A DNA stretch of 64,000 nucleotides from Halicephalobus mephisto. Its lineage: Eukaryota; Nematoda; Chromadorea; Rhabditida; Panagrolaimidae. The position numbers and the translations under genes are program-made. The stretch is from positions 164,921 through 228,920 of the forward strand of contig SWDT01000131.1 in the NCBI GenBank assembly GCA_009193035.1. The letters are read 5' to 3'. A model generated the notes under the pieces. That model saw only the letters and a list, made by a program, of their open reading frames with translations. It was not told where the DNA came from and searched no databases. Position 1 is the first letter of the stretch. Each line of letters starts with the position of its first letter. Of this stretch, positions 11,357 to 26,024 are shown one piece after another.

Positions 11357-12136
11357 ATGGAGTCTTTTATTGGAAAATGGGACTATGTTGATTCTGAAAA
11401 TTTTGATTCTTATATGAAACAAATTGGTGTTGGATTAATTCAAAGAAAATTAGCAAATTCTTTAAAACCAATTATTATTATTGAAAAAAATAATAATAAA
11501 TGGAAAATTACTGTATCTAATTCTGTTAAAACTCTTATTACAGAATTTGAATTAGATGTTGAATTTGAAGAAGTTACAGCTGATGGAAGAAAAGTTAAGG
11601 TAAGAATTTTTAAAAAATTAAAAAATAATTTTTTTTTAAATTTAAAATTTTTTATTTTTTATTTTTTATTTTTTAAATTTTTTTTAAATTTAAATTTTTT
11701 TAAATTTTTTTTTTATTTTTCATTTTTTATTTTTTAAATTTTTTTATTTTTTATTTTTAATTTTTAATTTATATAATAGTGTTAGTTCCGAAGGGAAATG
11801 CCCTGAGGGTCAATAAGGAGAATTGCGATTTTACGTTGAGAAAAAATTAAAAATGTTGCAAAATTTTTTTTGAATTTTATTACATCTCATGTTTTTGAGT
11901 TCAAAAAATCAATTTTTACTTTTTTTTTGTTTTTATGTGAATTAGAAATTTCACGATTCAAAAAATAATAAAATACGAAATTTCAGAGCATTTTTCACTT
12001 CGAAGACGGAAAACTCGTCCAGATTCAGAAGGGTGACAAAATTTCTCGTTTCGAACGTTGGATCGAAGGAAACAACCTCATCACGACCGGCGAATGCGAA
12101 GGCGTCAAATACAAAAGAATCAACAAACGCGTCTGA
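11357..12136 (+). CDS. Fatty-acid-binding protein (lbp family), divergent tandem copy 2
   Basis: Tandem paralogue of the preceding gene on the same strand, 323 bp downstream, with the single intron at the same position and phase. Exons 11357-11599 and 11987-12136 give 130 residues. The start matches copy 1 (FIGKWDYVDSENFDSYMKQ; GVGLIQRKLANSLKP). Exon 2 is five codons shorter and lacks an equivalent of the AATAGEK loop. The C-terminal motif reads KRINKRV: the Arg of the R-x-Y ligand motif is kept but the Tyr is Asn. Exon 1 uses almost only A/T-ending codons, while exon 2 is rich in C-ending codons. The intron (387 bp) is T-rich and contains a stray CCCTGAGGG motif like the satellite at 2-3 kb. 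Confidence 0.9.
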
Positions 12137-13361
12137 TTCTTCAAGGAGACCTTGTTTATCATCATTGTTGGGACCAATGAGTCAAAAATAACAAAAAACA
12201 CCAGGTCTTCGGATAGTAGTTATCTTCAGTCCCAAAAACCCCCGTATTTAATTTTAAAAAATTTTTTTCTCAAATAATTAAATTTTTATTTTTAAAATTT
12301 TTTTCTCAAATAATTAAATTTTATTTTTAAAATTTTTATTTTCAATTAATTAAATTTTATTTTTAATAAATTCTGTAATCGAAGACTTGACAATCATTAT
12401 AAAAATAATTTTTTACTGTTGTATTTGCCACTCGGAGTAGTCCATCTCTAGATGATGAAGTTGATCCTCGAAGAAAAGCTTTATATAATAGATGCCTTAG
12501 GCACAATACAAAAATACAGAGTCGGGATCGACATAAACAAACATATATATCAACTTCCCGCCAAGAAGAACTGTATGTTCCCTTTGTTAGCACTAAGGCA
12601 ATCCGTTCGGGACCAAATGATATTTTTCGAAGCTAAAAAAATCCATTCAGGACCAAGTATTCCCTGTCGATACTAAGGCAATCCATTCAAGATCAAATAT
12701 TTTCTGTCGATGCTAAGACAATCCATTCGGGACCAAATGCTATTTCTCAGTGCTAAAAGAATCCGTTCAGGACCAAAAATTTCCTGTCGGTGCTAAGAGA
12801 ATCCATTCAGGACCAAATGATATTTTCCAACGCTAAAAGAATCCATTCAGGACCAAATATTTTCTGTCGATACTAAGGCAATCCATTCGGGACCAAATGA
12901 TATTTCTCAGTGCTAAAAGAATCCGTTCGGGACCAAATATTTCCTGTCAGTTGCGTTTCCCATTAATGATGAGATGCTCGATCCTACATTTATGAATTTT
13001 AGGAATGAAAATTTTTAAAAATTTAAAAAACCAAAAAATTGATTTATAAAAATTATTCAAATTTTCATCTTTTTAAAAATAATTAATTTTTTTTTAAATT
13101 TTTCTTAAACTTTAAAATTAAAATATTCAAAATCAAAAAAAAATAATTTCGATCCAAAATTTCTAAGTATTCTATTTCAAAAATCCCCAAAACCAAAATT
13201 CATCGATTTTAGTCAATTTTAAAAATAAAAATTTTGTTTTATCAAGACTTAATTTTTTACATACATCACAAATCAATCAACAACCAATGACGGAATTCAG
13301 ATCCCCTTAGGATCTATTAATAAATTAAAAAATTTTTAAATTTAATATCGGCATACTGTAA
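12137..13361. other. Gene-free region between lbp copy 2 and SRP54
   Basis: Convergent 3' ends with AT-rich filler. It contains the satellite at 12590-12955 and homopolymer-rich AT sequence on both sides. No gene supported. Confidence 0.5.
12590..12955. repeat. ~41/82-bp satellite with 'ATTCAGGACCAAAT' core
   Basis: About nine monomers of 40-42 bp, each with 'AATCCATTCGGGACCAAAT' or 'AATCCGTTCAGGACCAAAT' followed by a variable half (TATTTCTCAGTGCTAAAAG or ATTTCCTGTCGATACTAAG). Two monomer types alternate, so the higher-order unit is about 82 bp. The array is GC-richer than its surroundings. Confidence 0.88.
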
Positions 13362-15891
<2,530 letters not shown>

Positions 15892-15904
15892 GGTTGCAGC
15901 TGGA

Positions 15905-16045
15905 AAAAAATCATAAAAATTATAAAAATTACAAAAATTACAAAAATTATAAAAATCATAAAAATTATAAAAATCATAAAAATCATAAAAATTATAAAAA
16001 TTATAAAAATTACAAAAATTATAAAAATCATAAAAATTTAAAAAT
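15905..16045. repeat. Short AATTATAAAAATCATAAA array at the SRP54 5' end
   Basis: About a dozen 9-bp units (AAAATTATA, AAAATCATA, AAAATTACA) starting 14 bp upstream of the SRP54 ATG. Its Ile/Lys- or Ile/Phe-rich open frames are artefacts of the 9-bp period. Confidence 0.85.
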
Positions 16046-18315
16046 GCAAATTTTATAAAACAATTTCGACATTTTAAAAATTACAAAAAAAATTAAAAAA
16101 TCAATTTTTATTCAAATTTTTAAAAATTTTAAAATTATTCCAATTTTTGTTGAATAATTTGAAAATTAAATATTTTTTAAAATTAATGCTTTTTATGAAT
16201 TTTTTTCGAAACGACTTTTTAGAACCTTCTACAATTTTTATAAAAAATAACCAAATTTATTAATTTTTATAAATTTTACTTTTTTTTGCAACAATTGCAA
16301 AAAATATATTTTTTAAAATTAAACAAATTTAAAAAATTTAAAAATCAGAAGGCCAAAAAAAAGAAAAAAATTGCAGTTCTTCGACGACGGACCAGTGCGA
16401 GACGGCTGACGCGTGACGATTCTTCGCTCCGGACACAACGCCAAAAATTCCCGCATTTCATAATTCAAATTTTTATTTTCAGCATTTTTTAAACTTTTTT
16501 CATTATTTCAATAAATGATGATTCTACAATATGCTTAGACTATATAAATGTGGAAAATTTATTATTGATTGTTTTTTAAATTTGTTTTTTTTAAATTTTT
16601 TTTAAATTTAAAAAAAAAAATAAAAATTCGATCAAAATCAGCTGTTTGGAGCTGATCGAATCTGGAATTCTGGTCAGAGTGTCATTCGGTGACCGGCACG
16701 GACTGGTTCTCTGACCTAGAGGAACGACGGATTCCAGCTCCAGGTCGGGGGATTTCCATCCCCTCCGGCGATTTCCCTTTCATGCAGAAAAACGAAGCGT
16801 GTAATAACGACCGGTTACTGCCATCGGAAATATTTAAAAAATTTACAATTTTTAATTTTTTTAAATTTAAAATTTTTAATTTTTTTAATTTTTAAATTTT
16901 TTTAAAATTTAAAATTCAAAAATTTCACGTTTTTGTCGTTCAGTGCCGTTGACCTAGTTTTCACTTTTCTAACAGCTCTCCAGTTTCCCTTTTTCATCCG
17001 AAAACAAAACCCCGTGGCGATACAGAACTGGACCTCCAATTCACGGATCTCAGTTGACCGAATTTTTGCGAAATTGTTAAAAACGACAATTGTTCTTTTT
17101 CTCCACTAGGCTTCTGTAGAGCATTTCAGAATCCATTCCTAGATTCTGAAACTTTGGAAAATTTCGTGAAAGTTTTTAACTTTTTTAATTTTTGTATAAA
17201 TTTCGAAAGTTTTTAATTTTTTTAAATTTTTGTATAAATTTTGAAAATTTTTATTTTTTTAATTTTTGTATAAATTTTGAAAATTTTTAACTTTTTTAAA
17301 TTTTGTATAAATTTTGAAAATTTTTAACTTTTTTAATTTTTGTATAAATTTTGAAAATTTTTATTTTTTTAATTTTTGTATAAATTTTGAAAATTTTTAA
17401 CTTTTTTAAATTTTGTATAAATTTTGAAAATTTTAAATTTTTTTAAATTTTGTAAAAATTTCGAAAATTTTTAACCTTTTTAATTTTTGTATAAATTTTG
17501 AAAATTTTTATTTTTTTAATTTTTGTATAAATTTTGAAAATTTTTAACTTTTTTAAATTTTGTATAAATTTTGAAAATTTTTAACTTTTTTAATTTTTGT
17601 ATAAATTTCGAAAGTTTTTAATTTTTTTAAATTTTTATAAAAATTTGACAAATTTTAAATTTTTTAAGATTTTTATTGGGGTTTCTGAAAATTTAAAATT
17701 TCGTGAAAGTTTATAATTTTTTTAGTTTTTGTATAAATTTCGAAAATTTTACAAAATTTAATTAATTTTTAATTTTTTAAGATTTTTATTGGGATTTCTA
17801 AAATTTTAAAATTTCGTGAAAGTTTATGATTTTTTTAATTTTTTAATTTTTGTATAAATTTCGAAAATTTTATAAAATTTGACAAATTTTTTTTTAATTT
17901 TTTTTTATTTTTGTGACCTTTAATGAATTACCGTTTCCTTCAAAAAATTCCTGTCGTCCTTGAAAAATCCTTCCAGAATTTAAAATCACATGAAAGTGGT
18001 TCGGATGGATTTCCGAAATCCTTTGGAGCGATCTTTGATATCTTAAATAACTTGATTTTTTCAATTTTAAAATATTAAAATTTTTATTTTTTTTATTTTT
18101 AACATTTTTATTATTTTAAAATTTCTTTATTTTTAAAATTCTTACTTTTTAAAATTTTTATTATTTTAAAATTTTTTTATTTTCAAATTTTTATAATTTT
18201 TTAAGTTTTTTTATTTTTTTAAATTTAAAATTTTAAAATTTTTAGATTTAATGGAATTTTGAAATTAACTTCTTGGATTACTGTATTATATTTTAAATTT
18301 AAATTTGGCGCGAAA
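16046..18315. other. Divergent intergenic region SRP54 / ces-2-like
   Basis: No gene seen. Two GC-richer islands stand out against AT filler: 16370-16460 (contains GCTGACGCGTGACG) and 16640-17110 (contains CAGCTG and an imperfect palindrome GGGGATTTCCATCCCC at 16748-16763). These are candidate promoter/enhancer sequences for the two divergent genes. A 41-bp satellite fills 17160-17660. Confidence 0.45.
17155..17665. repeat. ~41-bp AT satellite
   Basis: Roughly twelve units of 'TTTTGTATAAATTTTGAAAA' plus 'TTTTTAACTTTTTTAA'. A related looser repeat (unit about 110 bp, 'GATTTTTATTGGGGTTTCT') continues to 17900. Confidence 0.85.
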
Positions 18316-20886
18316 ATGACGTCATCTTTAACCCAGCAAACTCAACTGAATTTTAATCCAGCTGTAAGTTTTATTTTTAAATAAAATTAAAAATTTTCAA
18401 ATTTGACATTGAAGTTCGCAATTATAATTTTTAATTTTAATTTATAATCAGTGTATTGAAAAATAATGTTTAAAAAATTATTTCAAACATCAACTTTGAA
18501 CATGACATCACTAAAAAGTAAAAAAATGATGAAATTTGGAAAAAATGGTCTCAGCGGGAGTTTTTAGAATCTTCCAGTCGAGACCGAAAGTAGTCAAATT
18601 TATGTTTTTATCATTCTTAAAAGTTCAAAAATTGAAATATTACAAGAATTAAAAACATTTATTTTAGGAAACTCTAAAACATGGTCTCGACGGGAATTTT
18701 TAGAATTTTCCAGTCAAGACCGAAAGTAGTCAAATTTATGTTTTTATCATTCTTAAAAGTTCAAAAATTGAAATATTACAAAAAAAACAATTTTATATTG
18801 ATTTCCAAAAAATAGTCTCACTACGAATTTTTATAACTTTTCAGTTCAGATCTAAAATACCAAAATTTTAATTTTAAATGATTTTAAAAAAATTCAAAAA
18901 TCACTTTTTTAACAATAAAAAATTTGAATAAATTTTCATTTAAAGATTTTTAGAATTTTTAAATTTAAATTTATTTTTAAATATTTAAAGTTTCTCTTTT
19001 TTAAAATTTTTAGATTTTAATTTATTTAAAAATTTTACTTTTTTAAAATTTAAAATTTGCTTTTTTTATTTTTAAAATTTAAAATTTTGTTTTTTTTTAT
19101 TTTTAAAATTTAAAATTTGCTTTTTTTTATTTTTTAAATTTAAAATTTGCTTTTTTTTAATTTTAAAAATTTAAAATTTGCTTTTTTAAATTTTAAAAAT
19201 TTAAAATTTGCTTTTTTTTATTTTTAAAATTTAAAATTTAAAATTTTTTCAGCGATTTCTTCCACTTGACCTTTCGCAGCCCGTCTACGGTGGTCTGTAC
19301 CCTACAGTATCCAGCCATCCCACGACAACAGGGAATTTCAACCAATTTGTCCGATCTTCGTTCTTCTGTAAGGAGCTCCAGGAGGCCTACACTTCGTCCA
19401 GTGCTGCTCCAGAAGTCAAACAAGAATTAATTTCTGATTCTATTTCGAAATCCGGAAATCCAAAATTGACCAAAAACGATTACGGTCCTTTGAGTGACAG
19501 CGATTCTTGCAGCAACAGTTCCATCGGATTTCAACACGGCAGATCCTCCAGCCCTCAGGCCAAAACCGTAATCAAAAATGAAAAAAAGAAAAAAGAATTG
19601 GTCCGAGACGACGCTTATTACGAAAGAAGAAGGAAAAACAACGATGCGGCCAAGAGAAGCAGGGACTCCAGAAGGAAAAAAGTGAGTTTTTTTGTTCCAG
19701 ATAACTACCGAAGATCATTAATTTCAAAAACAACCCTCAGGAAATCATTCTGAAAAAAAATTGCGAAATAAAAAATAATTTTTAAAATTTTCCAATATTT
19801 TAAAAAATTACGAAAAAAAATAATTTTTTCAATATTTTTAAAAATTAATAAATTACGAAATAAAAAACAATTTTTTAAATTTTCCAATATTTTAAAAAAT
19901 TACGAAATAAAAAATAATTTTTTCAATATTTTTAAAAATTACGAAATAAAAAACAATTTTTTCAATATCTTTGCAAAATAATAAATTACGAAATAAAAAA
20001 CAATTTTTAAACTTTTCTAATATTTTTGAAAATTACGAAATAAAAAATCATTTTTAAATTTTTCTAATATCTTTGAAAATTACGAAATTTGAAATAATTA
20101 AAAAATAATTTTCAAAATTCACTTTGATATTCTTAAAAATAAAAAAATCTGAAGTAATTTAAAAAATAATTTTAAGATTTTTGAAATTATGAAATGTTTA
20201 ATAATAACATTACTTTTAAAAAGTAATTTTTAAGATTTTTGAAATGTTTAATAATAGTGTTACTTTTAAAAAATTTTTAAATTTTTGAAATGTTTAATAA
20301 TAGTGTTATTTAAAAAATAACTTCGAAATTTCCGAAATATTTAATAATAGTATTATTTTTAAAAAGTAATTTCGAAATTTCTGAAATTATTAAATATTTA
20401 ATAAAAACATTATTTTTAAAAAGTAATTTTTACATTTCTGAAATTATGAAATGCTTAATAATAACATTATTTTTAAGAAGTAATTTTTAAATTTCTAAAA
20501 TTATGAAATGTTTAATAATAATTTTATTTTTAAGAAGTAACTTCGAAATTTCCGAAATTATTAAATATTTAATAATAATTTTATTTTTAAAAAGTAATTT
20601 TTAAATTTCTAAAATTATGAAATGTTTAATAATAATTGAATTTTTAAAAAGTAATTTTTAAATTTCTAAAATTATGAAATGTTTAATAATAATTGAATTT
20701 CAGGAAGACGAAGTTGCGATGAGAGCAGCTTTATTGGAGCAGGAGAATCTCCGCCTCCGATTCGAGGTGGAAAGGCTCCGAAGCGAAATTGACCGTCACA
20801 GAATCGTCGCGATAAATTCGAAACTCGTTGCAGATGTCGTTAACTCCACAACTCCGCTTTCTTTCGCAACGAGACCTTCATCCTGA
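18316..20886 (+). CDS. ces-2: CES-2-like PAR-type bZIP transcription factor
   Basis: bZIP transcription factor of the CES-2/ATF-2/HLF (PAR) group; in C. elegans CES-2 represses ces-1 to permit programmed death of specific neurons. Three exons (18316-18363, 19253-19681, 20704-20886) join in phase to 219 residues, near the 211 of CES-2. The basic region (about 136-159) reads DAYYERRRKNNDAAKRSRDS and runs straight into the zipper (160-195) with EDEVAMRAALLEQENLRLRF. The basic region and zipper are split by the second intron exactly at RRKK/EDE. The N-terminal half has an SDSDSCSNSS patch and a VKQEL sequence, a possible SUMO site. Introns are long (889 and 1022 bp) and AT-repetitive. The start codon lies inside a TGACGTCA palindrome. 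Confidence 0.93.
18317..18324. promoter_or_regulatory. Perfect CRE palindrome overlapping the ces-2-like start codon
   Basis: TGACGTCA, the full cAMP-response-element/ATF consensus, begins at the T of the ATG and extends through codons 2-3 (ATG ACG TCA). It is a binding site for bZIP dimers of the ATF/CREB type; PAR-type factors prefer TTACGTAA but tolerate related half-sites. The sequence match is certain; its function is inference. Confidence 0.45.
18540..18800. repeat. ~145-bp tandem duplication in intron 1 of the ces-2-like gene
   Basis: Two and a half copies of a unit containing 'AATGGTCTCAGCGGGAGTTT', 'TTCCAGTCGAGACCGAAAGT' and 'TTTATGTTTTTATCATTC'. It includes the inverted pair GGTCTC ... 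GAGACC, giving each unit a potential hairpin. Confidence 0.75.
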
Positions 20887-21837
20887 TTTATCCCATTTAA
20901 TCCCTCCGCAAATATTTATTATTTATTATTTCTAAAATTTTTATAAAAATATTTCTTTAAATTTTATAAATTTTCTATAAAAATATTTTTTTAATTTTTT
21001 AAAATTTTTATAAAAATAGTTTTTTAGATTTTTTAAATTTCTAAATTTTTTATAAATATAGTTTTAAAATTTTTAATTTTTAAAAAAATAGTTTTAAATT
21101 TTTTTAAATTTCTAAATTTTTATAAAAATAGTTTTAAAACTTAATTTTTAAAAAAATAATTTTAAATTTTTTTAAATTTCTAAATTTTTATAAAAATAGT
21201 TTTAAAATTTTTTAAATTTCTAAATTTTTAAAAAAATAATTTTAAATTTTTTTTAATTTCTAAATTTTTATAAAAATAGTTTTAAAATTAAAAGGTTTAA
21301 AATGACCGATCTCAGATATCCTCGATGAAATGGTTTTTGTCGAAAGCAAAGCTGTCAACTGCCACTGGACAGATCTAACGCGGCAGTTTGTCCTGCTTTA
21401 TCCGATCGATCCGGATCGACTTCCCCATCCTGGAAGACATTCCACAATTTTTCATCTCCATTGCCCGAAGCAATATTTATTTTTTTCCAAAGCCGGTCCA
21501 GTTTCTTTTTTGTCAAATTATTTTTTTCAATAAGAATTTTAAAAATTTCGAAAATTAATTTTTTCGTTTAAAATTTTTCGAAATTAAAAAAAAAATTTAT
21601 TTTAAATAATTTTCGAAATTTTTTAAGAATTTAAAAAAATTAATTTTTTAAAAATCATTTAAAATTTATTTTTTTTATTTTTAAAATTTTAAAAATCATT
21701 TAAAATAAAATTTTTTAATATTTTTTAAATTTAATAATAAAAATTTTTTTTTTAGACCGTTTTTTGATAAAAATATTTCTTTAAAAATTATGTTATTTTT
21801 CATTAATAACAAAATATTAAAAATGTTTTAAAAAATT

Positions 21838-22470
21838 CTTGTCAGGACCATTTCGTAGAAAAATTCTAAATTCAAAAAAATTATTTTAAATTATATCTGA
21901 AATTCTAAAAATTCATATTCAAACTATTTTAATTTTTTTTAAATTAAATGAATTTAAATTTTAATGAAAGTTGGACGTTAATGCTTAAGTCGTGTCAGGA
22001 CCATTTCGTAGAAAAATTCTAAATTTAAATAAAAGTAATTTTAAATCATATTTAATTTTTTTAAATTTTAATGAAAGTTGAACGTCAGTACTTAAGTCGT
22101 GTTAGGACCATTTTGTAAAAAAATTCTAAATTTAAATTAAAAAAATTTTAAACTATATTTAATTTTTTTAATTTTTAAATTTCGACAAAAGTTGGACGTT
22201 AATACCTAAGTCGTGTCAGGACCATTTTGTAAAAAACTCTAAATTCAAAAAAATTATTTTAAATCATATTTAATTTTTTTAAATTTTAACGAAAGTTGAA
22301 CGTCAGAATTTAAATCGTGTCAGGACCATTTCTTAAAAAAATTCTAAATTTAAATAAAAAATTATTTTAAATCATATTTAATTTTTTTTAAAATAATATT
22401 TAAAATTTTAAAATTTCTTTAAATTAAATGAATTTAAATTTTAACGAAAGTTGGACGTCAGTACTTGAGG
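21838..22470. repeat. ~110-150 bp satellite with 'GTGTCAGGACCATTT' core
   Basis: Five to six units, each with 'CGTGTCAGGACCATTTCGT' and 'GAAAGTTGGACGTTAATACT' separated by AT filler (cores near 21838, 21993, 22097, 22216, 22317 and a terminal partial unit at 22443). The core shares TCAGGACCA with the unrelated satellite at 12.6-12.95 kb, and a single copy recurs at 22932. Confidence 0.8.
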
Positions 22471-24040
22471 AAGTTGAGTTTTGTGATTTTTGAGAGCTTT
22501 GGAAAATTGCGGATGTCAAGTGGAAATTTTTGACCTCTTGATGAATACAAAAACTGATTTTTTGTGGTTATTTTTAAAGCTATTTATCCATCTTCAATTC
22601 AGCATGTTTTTCTTCCAAAATTACTGTATTAATTTTAATATTAAAATTAATTATTTAAAATTCTAAAAATATTTTTTTAAATAAAATTTAAAAAAAAAAA
22701 TTAAATTTTAAAAAATAAAAAAAAATTAAATTTTAAAAAATAAAAAAAATTAAATTTTAAAAAAATAAAAAAAAATTAAATTTTTAACAAATAAAAAAAA
22801 ATTAAATTTTTAACAAATTTAAAAAATATAATTTTTTAACAAAATAAAATTTTAAAATTTTTTTAATTTTAAAAATAAAAAAATAATAATTTTTTATTTT
22901 AAATTTATTTAAATTTTTCGAGGAATTTCGTATCAGGACCAAAGTTTAACAATGATCTTCTTTCTTTCCGACGTCATCGATTTTTTTCATTTCGATAGCC
23001 CATTTCGAAATCTCTAAGTTCAAAATTCTTCGAACTTTTAAAAAGTAAAAGTTCCCGAAATTCAGAGTCTAGACAAAATCGTGACTGAGATCTTTTTGAT
23101 TTTTAAATTAATATAATTCTAAATTTGATTTTTAAAATTAAAAATTTTCTTTTTAAAATTATTTAAAAATTAATTTATTTAAAAATTTTTTAATTTCTAA
23201 ATTCGAAAATTTTCTTTTTAAAATTATTTAAAAATTTATTTATTTCAAAACAAATTTCTTTAAAAATTTAAAATTCTTAATAAATAAATTTTGATCAAAA
23301 TTATTTTTTATTTCCAAAACGATTCAAATTATTTTGTTTTTCATCAATTTTAAGGATTTTTCGAGGACCTCCTCCCACGTCCGAGGATGTTTTCCGAAGA
23401 TTTTTTACTTTTTTACTTTTTTATATGAATCCTCCTCCCACATCCCTAGTAATCCCCTTCAAGTACCGTTTCTCACATAGCTGGATGAACTCTTTCATAA
23501 ATTTCGTTCCAAATTTGAAACAAATCCCAAATGAACTTCTCAAATCCGTGGTTGAATATTCATCAAAGTTGTTGATTTTTCGAAAATCGTTGATTTTCAA
23601 ACAAATTTCAAATTATTTCGAAATCGACAATTCTGATATCCATCAAGGATTTTTTTAGATTTTAGAATTTTTTTAGATTTTGGAATTTTTTTAGATTTTA
23701 GAATTTTTTCAAGCATCTTCTATGTCGCTAAATATCTTCCAAAAATTTCTACCATGTATTTAAATAATTAAAAAAATTATTTTTGAATTCAAACGAACCT
23801 CTACCGTAGTTCACAGAGAAACTACTTTCTGATTTCTTGATGAATCCTTAAGTCATGTTTTCTTTAAAGTTCTTCGGAATTTTTATCCATATTCTTAGAT
23901 AACTTTCTTCTCATTTCCCCAGATAAATTTTTGAACAATTTCTGACACAAGATCAAATATGCCTTTCAAACTTACCCAAATACACCTCCTCCAAGACCTC
24001 TTTTCGTATTTCTAAATTACTTATTTTCCATATTTTAAAC

Positions 24041-24110
24041 AACCTCTAAACTGTCCCTGTCAGAGATCTAACGAACGTCCGTCAGATGTTCTTTTTAGTT
24101 TCCTAAATAA
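24041..24110 (+). repeat. Left direct repeat flanking the ATACATTA array
   Basis: Contains 'CTGTCCCTGTCAGAGATCTA' followed by ACGAACGTCCGTCAGATG. A near-identical copy in the same orientation lies at 25020-25090. Confidence 0.8.
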
Positions 24111-25010
24111 CCTTTTGAATCTCTCTATAAAAAAACAGGTACATGGCATATAATGCATGGATACATTAGAAGAGTTCTGATATATGAAATACATTATATT
24201 CAATGCATTCATACATTAAGTTGATATCGATACACTATACTTAATATACGGATATATTATAACCGTTCTGATTTGTCCCATACATTAAATTGATATCCAC
24301 GCACTGTATTTAATGCATAAATAGATCAGAACGACTCTAAGGAATCAGGTATATTAAGCTGATATCAGTGTACTGATACATTATAATAGCTGTGATATAT
24401 CAGATGCATTATATTCAATGTGTCAGATACGTTAACTATGGTATCAATGTATTGTATACAATGTATGAATACATTAGAACGACCCTGATATATGAGATAC
24501 ATTGTATTTAATATATTAATATAGTAAGTATGATATTAGCTGTCGTATACAATGTATAGATACGTTAGAAGAGTTCTAATATATGAGATACATTTTATTC
24601 ACTATATCGATGCACTAAGTATGATATCAATGTATAGATACATTAGAACGATTCTGATATATGAAATATATTGTATTCAATATATCAATACAATAAGTAG
24701 GATATCAATGTATTGTATACAATATATGAATACATTAGAACGATTCTGATATATGAAATATATTATTTTCACTATATTGGTTATCATGTATGATATCAGC
24801 GCATTGTATATAATATATGACTAAAGTATAACGGCTCTGATGAATCAGGTACATTAAGCTGATATCAGTGCACTATATTTAATGTATCAATATATTAAAT
24901 ATAATATATCCAATACATTAGAGCCGGTTTAATGCATGTCTTTTTTGTATGTCCCTTAATGAAGTTTTTTCAAATTATTTTCAATGTTCTTAGATGACAT
25001 GTTTCCCACG
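24110..25010. repeat. Degenerate ~100-bp array of ATACATTA/GATATATGA units
   Basis: About eight units combining 'GATACATTAGAACGATTCTG', 'ATATATGAAATACATTATAT' and 'TCAATGTATTGTATACAATG'. Rich in short palindromes (TGTATACA, AATATATT). A short piece of the same family occurs at 57720-57780. Confidence 0.8.
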
Positions 25011-25019
25011 TCCTTAAAT

Positions 25020-25090
25020 AAACTCTGAACTGTCCCTGTCAGAGATCTAACGAATATCCGTCAGATATTCTTTTTAATTTTTTCAAACAA
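25020..25090 (+). repeat. Right direct repeat flanking the ATACATTA array
   Basis: Second copy of the 24041-24110 sequence, differing mainly at ATATCC for CGTCC and ATATTC for ATGTTC. Confidence 0.8.
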
Positions 25091-26024
25091 ATAACTCCTG
25101 GACACCCTCCTACGCCCCCAGATGATTCCTTCGAAAATCGATCGTTTCGATCAATAAACTTTTGAAATTTCGTGTTTTTGTTTTCTTGCTAGAACGGAAA
25201 AAACAAATGATTGGGTCTTATTCGAAATCGCCCTCCGGCAGGTGGCCAGGATAATTGGTTTTATTTTTTTTTGTCTACTGTTATTTTTTGAAATTTTTTG
25301 TATTTTTTAAATTTAGTAATTTTGCCGTTTTTTTCGAAAAAATAAAGACTGGAATCCTGAAAAATCCTGTCGGACTTGTCTGTCGAGGACCCTCTCTCCT
25401 TCGCGCATATCCGGGGACTGTTTACTCGAAAACCTTTTATCTCGAGACCTGATTTTCTGTCTCTACTTCTTTTTCTTTTATTCAATTTCCTGAAGCAAAA
25501 AAAGTTACGAAAATTTTTTTGTAATTTTTGTATCGACTGAAGGTCCGTGAAAATTTAAAATTAAAAAAATTATAAATTCTGAAAATTTAAAATTTAAAAA
25601 AAATTATAAATTTTGAAATTTTTTAGATGATTCTGAATGATTTGATAATTTTTGAAATTTTTAAAGAATTTTTTAGAATATTTTTGAAATTAAAAAAGTA
25701 GAAATTCTGTAATTTTCCAGAATCATCTAAAAAATTTTCAAAAATTTCTGAAATTTCTAAAATTTTAAAAAATTTTGTAGAATATTTTCGAAATTAAAAA
25801 AAAGTTATAAATTCTGTAATTTTCAGAATTTTTTAGAATTTTCAAAAATTTGCAAAAATTTCGTAAAAAAATTTTAAAAATCCGTGTCAAAAAAATTTCG
25901 TAAAAAATTAATTTTTATTTTTTTTTATTTTTCAATTTCCGTCGTCCTTGATTCATCATTTTTATTTTTAATTATTTAAAAAAATTATTTTAAGGTCGTT
26001 GTTGAACTTATTGAAGACCTCAAC

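Larger units (their letters stand above)
20887..26024. other. 5 kb gene-free region between ces-2-like and tropomodulin genes
   Basis: No convincing gene on either strand. The region holds AT filler, the satellite at 21838-22470, a GC-richer stretch at 21310-21500, repeated CTCCTCCCACGTCC-type text (23366, 23430, 25106), and the ATACATTA array at 24110-25010 flanked by direct repeats. The 23425-23658 open frame has no family features. The segment 25140-25460 is mixed-composition, non-repetitive DNA and could hold regulatory elements of the tropomodulin gene. Confidence 0.45.

Noticed and set aside
12590..12955. CRISPR-like array
   Set aside because: Units are contiguous and degenerate, without unique spacers, and the genome is eukaryotic; it is a satellite.
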